Assembly (NCBI GenBank): GCA_902767725.1
Contig: CACXIM010000009.1
Coordinates: 1-40,974, forward strand
Direction: 5' to 3'
DNA length: 40,974 nt
Source: an uncultured Bacteroidia bacterium
Lineage (GTDB): Bacteria; Bacteroidota; Bacteroidia; Bacteroidales; F082
Position numbers and translations under genes: made by a program. A model generated the notes under the pieces. That model saw only the letters and a list, made by a program, of their open reading frames with translations. It did not search any database and was not told where the DNA came from. This document shows, one piece after another, positions 31,988-40,974 of this stretch; the first letter of the stretch is position 1, and each line of letters opens with the position of its first letter.

Positions 31988-32065
31988 TGGTTGTAAAATC
32001 AAAGTCTTTATGGATAATAATTACAATACACAATTGGATTGTAACTAAAAAGCACTCACTTCAGA

Positions 32066-35000
32066 TTACTCAACCACGATTTTTTGTGTCTTGGAGTTGA
32101 CGCCGTTGACGAGCTGGATCATATAGACACCTGCAGGCGCTTTGAAGCCGACTTGGCAGCTGCCGTTGACGCTCTGGGTGTTGACGAGGCGGCCGGTGAC
32201 ATCGTAAACGTTCATAATGGCGTTGCCTTCGTTGTTGATGATGAGCTTGCCGTTGCTAAAGAAAGCGAAGTCATTGTCGCCGTTTGCGTCCCCGCAAACG
32301 AACAACAGCTTGAAACGGTTCTCGTAGTCCGTCGACTTGGCCTCGAAGCTGTAGCTCGGGTTGGCGAGAAGGTCGGTCTCGATGCCAGTCAAATTATCAA
32401 TAAGGTGGAGATAATCGAAGCTGACTTCCTGAGCAGCGAAGCTGAGGGTGTAGTTGCCGTTCTTTTCAGCCTTGAAGCTGACGGGCAGCTCGCCTTGGTT
32501 CTCGGCGTTGACGATGGCGTAGTCCTTGTCTTCCTGCGGGATATAGACCTTCGTGTGGTGCTTGTTGAGTTGGAACTTGGGCAGCTGGTGACCTCTGTCG
32601 AAACGCACGATGGCGCGGTCGATGGTGGCACCACGTTTGTTGGTAAGGTTCATGACTAACTTGTCGAGGGGTACAGGATCAAGGGGTACAATAGGAGATT
32701 CCCACTCCGAGAAGGTAACCTTTTGGCCTGCTTCAGTGGCCACCACAAAGAAGCCTTGCATTGGCGAAATTGGCATGTTTTCGTCGGCAGAGATTATTTC
32801 CGTACCTTCTTCGTTCATGACATAAAAAGCTTTGTCAACGGAGACTTGGTAGTTGTAGGGGTTACCCAAGAGGTTCCAACCAGCGAACTCGGCGGCATTG
32901 CTGTCATATTTCAGATTGATGACGCCGCTGCCGCTATAAGGCGTGCCGGTGAAAATGAATTCCCTAGAAGTATCGTGGGCGTAGAGGTAGCCCTTGCCAG
33001 GCTCGAGGTTGAAGTTGCCATCGTCACCTTTGAAGTTGATCCATTCCAAATCCTGGGATTGGTCGAAGTAGTAGAGGTCGAATTTGCCCTCGATCATGTT
33101 TTGTTGCGTATAAAGATCGATCGCATTGGCAGGATTCACGGTGACAGGCGAAGCGATGAGGTAGTAGCCGCCGTCGGGATCTTCAAACTCTTCTTCATAG
33201 CCTAAGATGGGGAGTTCGTATCCGAGATATACCGTGGTGAAGGTGCCGATTTCGCTCCATTCGGTGTTGCCTCCGTTGCCGTCGCAGTTGACGCCTTGCA
33301 CTTGGAATTGGTACCTTGTACCGGCAATGAGGTCCGTAAGCGTGCAGGGGTTGGGGACCTCTTCGACAAGCGTCCAATCTGATGTTTGCTCGGTGATGGT
33401 GACGTCAGCACCAGTCAACCTGCCATACATTTTCACTTCAAATTCATATACCTTTCCAGCCTCGAAGACATAGTTATCCTGCCGGCTACCGACGTTACCT
33501 TCATCGCCAATATAAGTAACTTTTTCATAATATGGATTTGGGTTTACAATCACCCAGTCGTAAGTGCCCGCGGGAATTTGGATGGCAACGCTCCCGTTTG
33601 AAACCATGTGACTGGTCCAATAGTATTTGTCAGCATCCACAGGTATCTTGTATTCAAACCAACCGTCATATCCCATTGTGAAAAGGTCGTATTCTTCGTT
33701 AGCATTAGCATCGGCGTCGATCAGCATTTGGAAGCCGCCGGCATAATCGTAAAAAGGCGGACCAGCGGTCAGAATGACGGTAGCAAGTTCATTATAGGGA
33801 TCGTTTGTGAAATGACGATATCGCACGTTGTACGTATCGCTGTAACCTGTCCAACCAAGCTCAACTGTGTTGCTGACCGCTTCGGCAGTGAGATCGTATG
33901 GAGCGGAACAATAGTCGGGTGTGGTGAAGGTGGCGATGTCTGACCAAATGCTTGTTTCGTTTCCGTCGCAGTGGGCCTTCACTTTGAATTCGTATCCCGT
34001 ATTGCGAGGAAGACCCGTAAGATCGAGGGGTTTGGTTACAGAAGTGGTTTCGATCCATGGCCCATATTCCTGAGAATAATAGATACTAAAGTCATCGAGT
34101 ATGAGCGCGTTCGCGCTCATGAATGCAGAATTGAAGTGGCGGATGGCCACGTAGCCCATCGTTCCGTTAAAACTATTGAGGTCAACGGTGATCTCATTGT
34201 AGGTTTGGAAGGGGTCCACATCGCGCTCTTCGACCATCACGAAATCGTCGATGGACGTGGTTCCGGTGGAAACATAAACTGCAAAATGCTCTTCATTCAC
34301 GGCTGTAAGATAGAACTTCAACGTCCCGTGGAGGGGAACTTGGGGCGAAATGAGCCATTCGTCGGGATCGTTACTGAAGGAGTACATGCATCCGGTACCA
34401 GAATGAGCGTATAATGAATTATCATTTGGGATCCAGCTGTCGTTGGGGTTGGAGCCATTATGGATGGTACTCCAATTGGAAGGCAAGCCGTTTTCAAAAC
34501 CTTCTGAAAAGTCTGTTTCAACATGAGTGGTTCTATATTGCACATCGAAGCTTTCGGCATCGCTTTCCCAATTCAAGGTGGCGGAGTTGAGCGTCAAGTT
34601 AGTGGTGGTCAAAGCGTAGGGTCTGGGGCAGCTGACAGCGTGCACACGCAGGGTGTAGTCTTCAAAAATAGCCCATCTCTGGTTATAGCAAGGGTCACCA
34701 GCATAGTCCATTCCACTAATATATCCAGCTCTGGCACCACCGATACGCATACGGTAGTCACCTGGAGGTGTTCCGCCGGGGAGGGTGATGGATGCGTTCA
34801 AAAATACGGATGCACCTTCTGCGCTTGTGCCGACGTAAAGGATTTCGCTATCCTCAAAAGTCAAACTGTTGTCAAGGTCAACCCAAATATAGGTTTTATA
34901 ACCGTAACCAGTTTCATAAAGGATAGACATGGTAGCTGTTTCATTCATTTCGCAGATTTTGTCGATGTAGTAACCATAATAAGGAAATGCTGTGGGTCTG

Positions 35001-36352
35001 TCGTGGTTGGCTGTCGTCTTTGTGCCCTCAAAGAGGAATTGGTAGATACCGCTTCCGTCCATTGTCCAGGGATTCGGCCTGCAATAGCCGATATAGGTTT
35101 CCACAGGGCCTTCCCAAAGACTATAGCCATCTTCACTATCGTAGGCGCGCACCCAGAAGTAGTACCTGGTGTCGATTATCGTGAATTCTTTCGAACCCGT
35201 AGTACCGCTGATTTGGAAATCTGAATCGATGTTTTGGTCGGGGTCGGCGTCAGGATCGACAGACCATGCGATTTCGTATGAATCCGCATCGCCTTCCCAA
35301 GTCACGGTGGCGGTTCTTCCGTTGGCCGTAGCGGTGAGGTTGGAGAGAGTGCTGAAGGCGACTTCAGTGTGGATGACCATGGTTGCAGGTTGGCCAAATG
35401 CACCGTTTCCGCAGTTCCTGCGGATGAAGACGGTGTAGTCGCTGTTGGGAATCAGGTTGTCCCAGGTCATGCTGCAAGTCGTTTCGGTAGCAGTGATCGG
35501 TCCAGCGTAGGTCACGGCTTGGGGGTCGATGTCGGTGCCCAATTCAATGGCATAGTCGAACATGTCGCCCACCTCGGCATCCCATTGCATGGTTACGCCA
35601 CGGGTGGTGAGGCTGTTTTCAACAACTGCAAGACCCGTGGTGGAGTAGAAGCAAACCGGTGGGTTGAACTCGTAGTAGCGATATCCTCCGTGCCAGCCTA
35701 TTGATCTTCCTTCAGGAATAGAGGTGTAGTGAGTAGCGGCATGGGATTGTGGGTCCATAAGCCAGATGTCGTTGGCCGACTGGCCAATACCGCTCTGGTA
35801 ATATCTAGGATTCGTATAAGGTGCTGAGCCGTAGATGATGACCACTTTTGAGTCCGCCTCATAGAGTTGGATTTGCCATTTCACATCGGAGTAACTGCTC
35901 TGTAGTTGGTTTGGGTCCATCACAAATTCACACACGAAAACACGGTTGGGTGCGGTGCCGGTCAACTGATAGTTGATGTAACCCTCCTCGCCTGTCTTAA
36001 GATCTGCGGAAATACCACATATTTTGGGGAAGCGCGAGTCGGACCAGAACCTATCAATTCCCAAAGGTTCAGTGGAGAATGAGAACATACCATTGGAATT
36101 TACCCAGAACTGGGTATAGGTGCCATTTCCGAAGTGGAAAGAGAAGTCGGTTCCCATGGTGAGAAGGCTGGAGGCATCATCGTCGTGACCGCTAGACAAG
36201 GCAGTTTGTGGGTCGTCCAGGGTAATCCATCGAGAGTCATCAACACCCGTGGTATAGGTGTAATCAGCCAAGTCTTGTGCGTTCAATGCCAACGGCGAGA
36301 ACATCGCCATCAGCATCATGAAAAGGAGTGTGTTTCTTTTTTCTTTTTTCAT
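32066..36352 (-). CDS. Giant T9SS-secreted adhesin-like protein A (FN3, GEVED, cleaved-adhesin domains)
   Basis: 1428 residues. Signal peptide about 1-25 (TLLFMMLMAMFSPLALNAQ). An N-terminal beta domain (about 26-235, FHFGNGTYTQFWVNSNGMF) is followed by fibronectin type III modules (about 240-420). A GEVED-type domain has WVDLDNSLTFEDSEILYVG and PPGDYRMRIGGARAG (about 470-575). A cleaved-adhesin/jelly-roll domain (about 610-775) starts at FSEGFENGLPSNWSTI and has DEWLISPQV. Another FN3-like region follows. The conserved module GGYYLIASPVTVNP to NRFKLLFVCGD (about 1070-1360) and a T9SS sorting domain ending KTQKIVVE close the protein. The signal peptide and C-terminal module are near-identical to those of protein B upstream; the middles differ. 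Likely a surface adhesin; no catalytic motif seen. Confidence 0.85.
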   Translation of the reverse strand: MKKEKRNTLLFMMLMAMFSPLALNAQDLADYTYTTGVDDSRWITLDDPQTALSSGHDDDASSLLTMGTDFSFHFGNGTYTQFWVNSNGMFSFSTEPLGIDRFWSDSRFPKICGISADLKTGEEGYINYQLTGTAPNRVFVCEFVMDPNQLQSSYSDVKWQIQLYEADSKVVIIYGSAPYTNPRYYQSGIGQSANDIWLMDPQSHAATHYTSIPEGRSIGWHGGYRYYEFNPPVCFYSTTGLAVVENSLTTRGVTMQWDAEVGDMFDYAIELGTDIDPQAVTYAGPITATETTCSMTWDNLIPNSDYTVFIRRNCGNGAFGQPATMVIHTEVAFSTLSNLTATANGRTATVTWEGDADSYEIAWSVDPDADPDQNIDSDFQISGTTGSKEFTIIDTRYYFWVRAYDSEDGYSLWEGPVETYIGYCRPNPWTMDGSGIYQFLFEGTKTTANHDRPTAFPYYGYYIDKICEMNETATMSILYETGYGYKTYIWVDLDNSLTFEDSEILYVGTSAEGASVFLNASITLPGGTPPGDYRMRIGGARAGYISGMDYAGDPCYNQRWAIFEDYTLRVHAVSCPRPYALTTTNLTLNSATLNWESDAESFDVQYRTTHVETDFSEGFENGLPSNWSTIHNGSNPNDSWIPNDNSLYAHSGTGCMYSFSNDPDEWLISPQVPLHGTLKFYLTAVNEEHFAVYVSTGTTSIDDFVMVEERDVDPFQTYNEITVDLNSFNGTMGYVAIRHFNSAFMSANALILDDFSIYYSQEYGPWIETTSVTKPLDLTGLPRNTGYEFKVKAHCDGNETSIWSDIATFTTPDYCSAPYDLTAEAVSNTVELGWTGYSDTYNVRYRHFTNDPYNELATVILTAGPPFYDYAGGFQMLIDADANANEEYDLFTMGYDGWFEYKIPVDADKYYWTSHMVSNGSVAIQIPAGTYDWVIVNPNPYYEKVTYIGDEGNVGSRQDNYVFEAGKVYEFEVKMYGRLTGADVTITEQTSDWTLVEEVPNPCTLTDLIAGTRYQFQVQGVNCDGNGGNTEWSEIGTFTTVYLGYELPILGYEEEFEDPDGGYYLIASPVTVNPANAIDLYTQQNMIEGKFDLYYFDQSQDLEWINFKGDDGNFNLEPGKGYLYAHDTSREFIFTGTPYSGSGVINLKYDSNAAEFAGWNLLGNPYNYQVSVDKAFYVMNEEGTEIISADENMPISPMQGFFVVATEAGQKVTFSEWESPIVPLDPVPLDKLVMNLTNKRGATIDRAIVRFDRGHQLPKFQLNKHHTKVYIPQEDKDYAIVNAENQGELPVSFKAEKNGNYTLSFAAQEVSFDYLHLIDNLTGIETDLLANPSYSFEAKSTDYENRFKLLFVCGDANGDNDFAFFSNGKLIINNEGNAIMNVYDVTGRLVNTQSVNGSCQVGFKAPAGVYMIQLVNGVNSKTQKIVVE

Positions 36353-36431
36353 TGTAAGTTTATTATAATAAGTTTAGTTTTTAATTCAATTATTCTGTCT
36401 CTTTTGGAGTTTCCCGCCGCGGGAATCTCAT
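36353..36431. other. Short gap between the two adhesin genes
   Basis: An A/T-rich stretch without a clear -7 box, then the palindrome TTCCCGCCGCGGGAA inside GAGTTTCCCGCCGCGGGAAT (36409-36428), which overlaps the 3' edge of the upstream gene region. It is a possible terminator or processing hairpin between the two minus-strand genes. Confidence 0.4.
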
Positions 36432-39400
36432 TTATCTCACAACCACCTTTTGGGTCTTCACGTTGTCGTTGTTGATGAGGCGGAGCATGTAAACGCCTTT
36501 GGCGGCGTTGACGTTGACATTAGCGCAGCCGTTGATGGCCTCAGTGCTGATGATGCGGCCGTTGACGTCGATCACCTGGATAATGGCATTACCTTCGTTG
36601 CTAATGATCCAATTGTCATTGTTAAAGAAAGCGAAGTCATTGTCGTCGTTTGCGTCCCCGCAAACGAACAACAGCTTGAAACGGTTCTCGTAATCCGTCG
36701 ACTTGGCCTCGAAGCTGTAGCTCGGGTTGGCAAGGAGGTCAACGTCGGTGCCGGTGAGGTTGTCGATCAAGTGAAGGTAGTTGGCAGTTGCTGAGATGGT
36801 AAGGGTGTAGGTGCCGTTCTTTTCAGCCTTGAAGTTGACGGGCAGCTCGCCTTGGTTCTCGGCGTTGACGATGGCGTAGTCCTTGCCGTCCTGCGGGATA
36901 TAGACCTTCGTGTGGTGCTTGTTGAGTTGGAACTTGGGCAGCTGGTGGCCTCCGTCGAAACGCACGATGGCGCGGTCGATGGTGGCGCCACGTTTGTTGG
37001 TAAGGTTCATGACTAACTTGTCGAATGGTACAGGATCAAAGGGTACAATAGGAGCTTCCCATTCCGAGAAGGTAACCGTTTGGCCTGCTTCAGTGGCCAC
37101 CACAAAGAAGCCTTGCATTGGCAGAATTGGCGTGTTTTCGTCGGCAGAGATTATTTCCGTGCCCGCTTCGTTCATGACATAAAAAGCTTTGTCAACAGAC
37201 ACATTGTAGTCGTATGGGTTACCCAGGAGGTTCCAGCCTTTGAATTCGCCGGCGTTGTCGTCATAAACCAGATCGAACGTGCCGTCGCCGCTGTAAGGCG
37301 TGCCGGAGAGGTTGAACATACCAAAAGTATTGTGGGCGTAGAGGTAGCCCTTGCCAGGCTCGAGGTTGAAGTTGCCATTGTTGCCTTTGAAGTTGATCCA
37401 CTCAAGGTCCTGGCTTTGGTCGAAGTAATAGAGGTCGAAATCGCCATCGATCATGCTTTGTTGAGTATAGGAATCGATCGCATCGGCAGGATTCACGGTG
37501 ACAGGCGAAGCGATGAGGTAATAGCCGCCGTCGGGATCTTCAAAGTCTTCTTCATAGCCCCCGATGAAAAGGGTGTATGCGATAGGCGTGGTGAAGTAAG
37601 CATATTCGCTCCATTCAGTGGTGCCTCCATCGCAGTCTTGGTTGATGCCCTGCACTTGCCATGCATAGTCGATATTAGAATCCAAATCGTTGATGGTTAA
37701 GGATCCTGAAGTTGCGGTTGCGTTCTGTATGTCGTTGTCGTAGATGCGGAAGTCGTCAAGAACCAGGCGCATCTTACCTTCGGAGTTGAAATGGCGGATA
37801 GCAATGTAACCTTCTTGTCCGTTATAGCTGCTCAAATCGGCAGTATATTCCGTGTATTCACCTCCTGCTAAAGTTTCTGCAACCAAAATGGTGTTGAAGT
37901 CTTCAACGGAATTGCCAGTCGTAGAGACATAGATGGCGAAATTATCGGGTTCCCAAGCTAGTGCGCTGCGCAGCCACACGCTCATGGTGCCTTTGAGTTC
38001 AACCTGAGGCGTAATCAGCCAGTTGTCGGGAGAGAGGATGTGGTCACCGCTGTCGAAGACGTAACTTGCAGAAGCAGCCATGTGTGTGCCACCATGGGCT
38101 TGTTCGATATCATTGTCAACATACCAGTCGTAACCGTCACCATTGTTGTCAATGGTGGTCCAAGTATCAGGCAGGCCATTTTCGAAGTCTTCGTAGAAGA
38201 GCACTTTACGGTATTTTACATTGTAGCTTTCCTGGTTACTTGTCCAGCGAAGTTTGGCAGTGCTACCTGTGGTGACTTCGGCTTGTAGCTCAGACGGTGC
38301 TATGCAATCATGAGGGCAGTTCACGGTGTAAGAGGCGACAAGGCCGTCAGCAGGTGCTGAACAATCAAACGGGTCCTCGCAGCCCTCATGCTGAGCGATA
38401 ACTTCACCCGAGGGGTCGGTAATGACATAACCGTTTTGGTATCCGTAATAGCCTTGGGCATAGTAATAGAAATCAAGTTCGGTGCCATCGCAAACAAAAA
38501 CTTCGATCGTCTCTGATTCATTATTGAGTGTTATCTCAGCCAAAATATTGTTCGTGTTGGCATCTGCCACATACATGTATCCAGAGGCTTCACCCCAATA
38601 GTCGGTTAGGGTAACGCTAACGGCGCATTTGTCTTCCTCCAGACAGTCAATTGTGATGCTTTTAGGGTTGGTCCAATCGCTGGTTTCATTACCTTCGCAG
38701 TTGGCTTGAAGCATGATGGTGTAGGTGGTTGATAATTCACCCGTGAAGCTATATGGGCTGGTGACGTTGTTGGTCACGGTACCATTGATATTGATATTAT
38801 AGGAGGAGGCATAGCCGCTCCATGTGACGGTTACTATGTCGTCTGAAGCAGATAGTTGGACGTTGCTGGGCTTGGGGCAGGATGAAGCCTCAAGCACTAT
38901 AAGCTGGTAGTCTTCCGCTTCCCCATTATGTCCATTGACACATGGGTTTAAATCAACGTCTCCGGAGTACATTCCCTCAATACGTATGCGGTAACTACCT
39001 GGGAGCGTGGTGATAGGAATGGAGATGATTCCAGTCCAATTGGTATGGATGCCGCTGTTCTGGATAGCCACATTCTCACCAGCATCATCGAAGTCGTAGT
39101 CCTGATTCCAGTCAATCCACATTCCGTATTTCATCTTAGGGACGAAGCTTCCGGGGGTGACGGTGAATCCGATGGTTTGTCCAGCCTCTGCTGATGCGGA
39201 ATGGGAGTTGAAGTAGTCGAAGTAACCGCCAGAGGATAACGAAGTGCCAGTATTGCTGATATTGGTCTCGCCATCCTCAGTGCTGAAACCAGCGATATAG
39301 ATGTAATCGGCGTCGGAATTAGAATAATAAGGTGTGCAATAGCTTGGTTCTGTAACGGTGATGGTGCAAGTGGCGGTGTAATCACTTTCGTCAATTATCA

Positions 39401-40199
39401 TGATTGCGGTAATGGTAGCAGTGCCAGGGGCCACGCCAGTCACCGTGGCCGTGGTGCCGCTGCCGCTCACTGTGGCCACGCTGGTATTGCTTGAACTGTA
39501 TGTGATGGTGGGTGTGCCGCTTACATTGTGGTATGTAGCGGTAAGGGTTTCCGTGAATCCATAGCTTATCGTTGCGGTAGCAGGCTCGAGTGTGATATAG
39601 GGGTCAGTTGTTATCGTTTCCGTGACGGTAATGTCGTCAATGTAAAGAGCATACCGGTTGGCAGGAGAAGTGCAGTGAACAACTACTCTAACACTTTGGC
39701 CGGCAAGCGCGGCACTCGTGACGGAACCAGACCTCTCGACAAAGGTGTTGTTGGTATAGGAAGCAGATGCAATAACGCTATACCGCGTTGCGGAAGCAAC
39801 GGCAGCTGCCGTGGGTACATCACTCGCCTTTACGAAGAACACACTAAACGTTTCGGCATTACTCGAATTACGAGTCCTCTCCCACAGGCTTACGCTGAGT
39901 TCAGACGCATTGGCATTTACGCTAAATGGAGCGGATACCAGATAGCAGTTTGCAGCATTGCTAGTATAAAAATACTCCGCGCTTTTTGATCCACTGTGCG
40001 CATAACTGGAATAGGTGTTAAGGCTCCAGTTGTGGCCGTTGCCCGCATTGTAAGCAAACCAGTCATCGGCAGAATAGCTTTCGCTGAAGCCCCACGTCAT
40101 GTTGTCGAAGTTCTCAGACAACAGCACTGCTTGTGCGTTTGATGCCAACGGCGAGAACATCGCCGTTAGCATCAAGAAAAGGAGTGTTTTTCTTTTCAT
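36432..40199 (-). CDS. Giant T9SS-secreted adhesin-like protein B (cleaved-adhesin, Big2, GEVED, FN3 domains)
   Basis: 1255 residues. Signal peptide about 1-23 (TLLFLMLTAMFSPLASNAQ). A first jelly-roll/cleaved-adhesin domain (about 25-200, ending LYIDDITVTET) is followed by a Big2-type Ig fold (about 203-285, TYSSSNTSVATVSGSGTTAT). A GEVED domain (about 290-435) has WIDWNQDYDFDDAGENVAI and GEAEDYQLIV. Then an FN3 module, a Cys-rich stretch (about 530-640), and a second cleaved-adhesin domain with YEDFENGLPDTWTTI and DNWLITPQV. The shared module GGYYLIASPVTVNPADAID to FKLLFVCGDAND (about 885-1185) and a T9SS domain ending KTQKVVVR complete it. AGGAG just before the ATG is unusual for this phylum, which rarely needs one. 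Probably a surface adhesin. Confidence 0.85.
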   Translation of the reverse strand: MKRKTLLFLMLTAMFSPLASNAQAVLLSENFDNMTWGFSESYSADDWFAYNAGNGHNWSLNTYSSYAHSGSKSAEYFYTSNAANCYLVSAPFSVNANASELSVSLWERTRNSSNAETFSVFFVKASDVPTAAAVASATRYSVIASASYTNNTFVERSGSVTSAALAGQSVRVVVHCTSPANRYALYIDDITVTETITTDPYITLEPATATISYGFTETLTATYHNVSGTPTITYSSSNTSVATVSGSGTTATVTGVAPGTATITAIMIIDESDYTATCTITVTEPSYCTPYYSNSDADYIYIAGFSTEDGETNISNTGTSLSSGGYFDYFNSHSASAEAGQTIGFTVTPGSFVPKMKYGMWIDWNQDYDFDDAGENVAIQNSGIHTNWTGIISIPITTLPGSYRIRIEGMYSGDVDLNPCVNGHNGEAEDYQLIVLEASSCPKPSNVQLSASDDIVTVTWSGYASSYNININGTVTNNVTSPYSFTGELSTTYTIMLQANCEGNETSDWTNPKSITIDCLEEDKCAVSVTLTDYWGEASGYMYVADANTNNILAEITLNNESETIEVFVCDGTELDFYYYAQGYYGYQNGYVITDPSGEVIAQHEGCEDPFDCSAPADGLVASYTVNCPHDCIAPSELQAEVTTGSTAKLRWTSNQESYNVKYRKVLFYEDFENGLPDTWTTIDNNGDGYDWYVDNDIEQAHGGTHMAASASYVFDSGDHILSPDNWLITPQVELKGTMSVWLRSALAWEPDNFAIYVSTTGNSVEDFNTILVAETLAGGEYTEYTADLSSYNGQEGYIAIRHFNSEGKMRLVLDDFRIYDNDIQNATATSGSLTINDLDSNIDYAWQVQGINQDCDGGTTEWSEYAYFTTPIAYTLFIGGYEEDFEDPDGGYYLIASPVTVNPADAIDSYTQQSMIDGDFDLYYFDQSQDLEWINFKGNNGNFNLEPGKGYLYAHNTFGMFNLSGTPYSGDGTFDLVYDDNAGEFKGWNLLGNPYDYNVSVDKAFYVMNEAGTEIISADENTPILPMQGFFVVATEAGQTVTFSEWEAPIVPFDPVPFDKLVMNLTNKRGATIDRAIVRFDGGHQLPKFQLNKHHTKVYIPQDGKDYAIVNAENQGELPVNFKAEKNGTYTLTISATANYLHLIDNLTGTDVDLLANPSYSFEAKSTDYENRFKLLFVCGDANDDNDFAFFNNDNWIISNEGNAIIQVIDVNGRIISTEAINGCANVNVNAAKGVYMLRLINNDNVKTQKVVVR

Positions 40200-40298
40200 C
40201 TCCTATTTGTTTGTTAATTTATTGGTTATCAAATTGTTTCTATTGGATTATTATTTATTGTACCTTCACCATGCTGAAGCTGGCGGTGTAGGGACCTA

Positions 40299-40974
40299 TC
40301 ATTGTACAGCGGCACGCACTGGGCGGACAGGGATGCCTAAATGCCTGAAAGAGGAACTTGTCTTGATGTTTTCGGACGAGAAGACGAGGGTATTGGCTTT
40401 TCTGGGATTTTCATTGTCGAGCATATTCGACCAGTAGTAGCCTTGGTTGCCCAGGTCGAGCACTTCATCGTCGCGGATGCGGTCGGAGGCGGGCAGGAAC
40501 ATGGTGTTGCCGTTGGTTGCGGTGAAGAGATAGCCGTTCACGTCGTTTTGGGTTGTCCAAGAATAAGTGGTGTTTTGGAGTAATTCGTCCCATTGCTCTT
40601 TGGTAGGCATGCACCATTCGTTGCCCAAAAGGGCGATGGCTACGTCATCACCCGATTCAAGGATGGTCAGGTTGTCGCTGAAGCCTTCGTTACCAAATTC
40701 CGGGTCGTTACAATACTTGGTCAATTGGTTGCCTGACTCGTTACAGTACTTGTAGGTGTCCCATTTGTACGTTTCTTTCTTTTCGATCTCGGCCCATGAA
40801 TAGTAATTGCCATATCCCTCAGGTACGGTAGCGCCTATGTTGCAATTGGCCCAAAGCGTGCCGCTCGGCAAGCCGAGGTCAACGTATTCGAGGTTGTCAT
40901 TCGATTCGTTTCCGTTGTTCGGGTCGTTTGGGTTGACGTTCTTTTTGCATCCTGTGGTTGCAATGATTAAGAGC
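40299..40974 (-). CDS. Lipoprotein with Fibrobacter-type paralogous domain (5' end outside window)
   Basis: The minus-strand frame is open from the window edge to the TGA at 40299, giving 225 residues. The first visible residues LLIIATTGCKKNVNPNDPNN carry a lipobox (ATTGC), so only a few N-terminal residues are missing. The body matches the major paralogous domain of Fibrobacter and many Bacteroidales surface proteins: YVDLGLPSGTLWANCNIGAT, YYSWAE, KYC, LGNEWCMPTKEQWDELLQN, GYLFTATNGNTMFLPASD, YYWSN and the C-terminal RHLGIPVRPVRA. This fold resembles C-type-lectin-like/FGE domains; its role is unknown. It lies 100 bases upstream of adhesin B on the same strand with no clear promoter between, so they may be co-transcribed. 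Confidence 0.82.
   Translation of the reverse strand, partial: LLIIATTGCKKNVNPNDPNNGNESNDNLEYVDLGLPSGTLWANCNIGATVPEGYGNYYSWAEIEKKETYKWDTYKYCNESGNQLTKYCNDPEFGNEGFSDNLTILESGDDVAIALLGNEWCMPTKEQWDELLQNTTYSWTTQNDVNGYLFTATNGNTMFLPASDRIRDDEVLDLGNQGYYWSNMLDNENPRKANTLVFSSENIKTSSSFRHLGIPVRPVRAAVQ

Overview
The window is chromosomal DNA of a member of the Bacteroidota, most likely an uncultured Bacteroidales. Support comes from type IX secretion (T9SS) C-terminal sorting domains on several surface proteins, the T9SS component PorZ, the gliding-family lipoprotein GldH, a UpxY-type NusG-like antiterminator beside polysaccharide export genes, and repeated Bacteroidota-style -7 boxes (TAnnTTTG) upstream of genes. 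No rRNA, transposase, phage gene or CRISPR array was seen.

Layout. 1-2.5 kb: start of ileS (cut by the window edge) and a short trans-polyprenyl diphosphate synthase, both on the minus strand. 2.85-9 kb: a large alpha-2-macroglobulin-like gene, broken into two reading frames near 6.75 kb. 9-13.1 kb: a repeat-rich convergent gap, a secreted endonuclease/exonuclease/phosphatase protein with a T9SS tail, two tandem small lipoproteins, and an RlmI-type rRNA methyltransferase. 13.1-18.2 kb: adenine deaminase, then rodA and mrdA (PBP2) as an overlapping cell-elongation pair. 18.3-23.7 kb: plus-strand cluster gldH, a Wza-like export lipoprotein, a Wzc-like tyrosine kinase with a Gly-Tyr tail, a UpxY/NusG-like regulator and an unrecognised membrane coiled-coil protein. 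23.7-28.5 kb: porZ and recO (overlapping stop/start) and a GLUG-like T9SS cargo protein. 28.5-31.8 kb: tRNA-Arg(CCT), xth and a ClC chloride channel with a C-terminal CBS-like region. 32-41 kb: two giant T9SS adhesin-like proteins that share signal peptide and C-terminal module, then a partial lipoprotein with a Fibrobacter-type paralogous domain.

Functionally the window leans to the cell surface: PorZ and GldH belong to the T9SS/gliding sphere, at least four proteins carry T9SS tails and are probably its cargo, and Wza/Wzc/UpxY point to capsule or exopolysaccharide export. RodA/PBP2 handle wall elongation; ileS, recO, xth, rlmI and the tRNA are housekeeping.

The most unusual content is a dense population of small palindromic repeats. 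Some sit inside genes without breaking the frame: 24-bp units at four places (one nested), a 73-bp inverted repeat inside the polyprenyl synthase, and heptamer repeats inside ileS. Others are intergenic: a 175-bp element flanked by a 12-bp direct duplication that covers the rodA stop codon, four copies of a roughly 90-bp three-hairpin element with compensatory changes, and an identical 25-mer in the loops of two hairpins whose outer arms are unrelated. I did not find a clear new multi-gene system; the repeats are the best candidate for undescribed biology.
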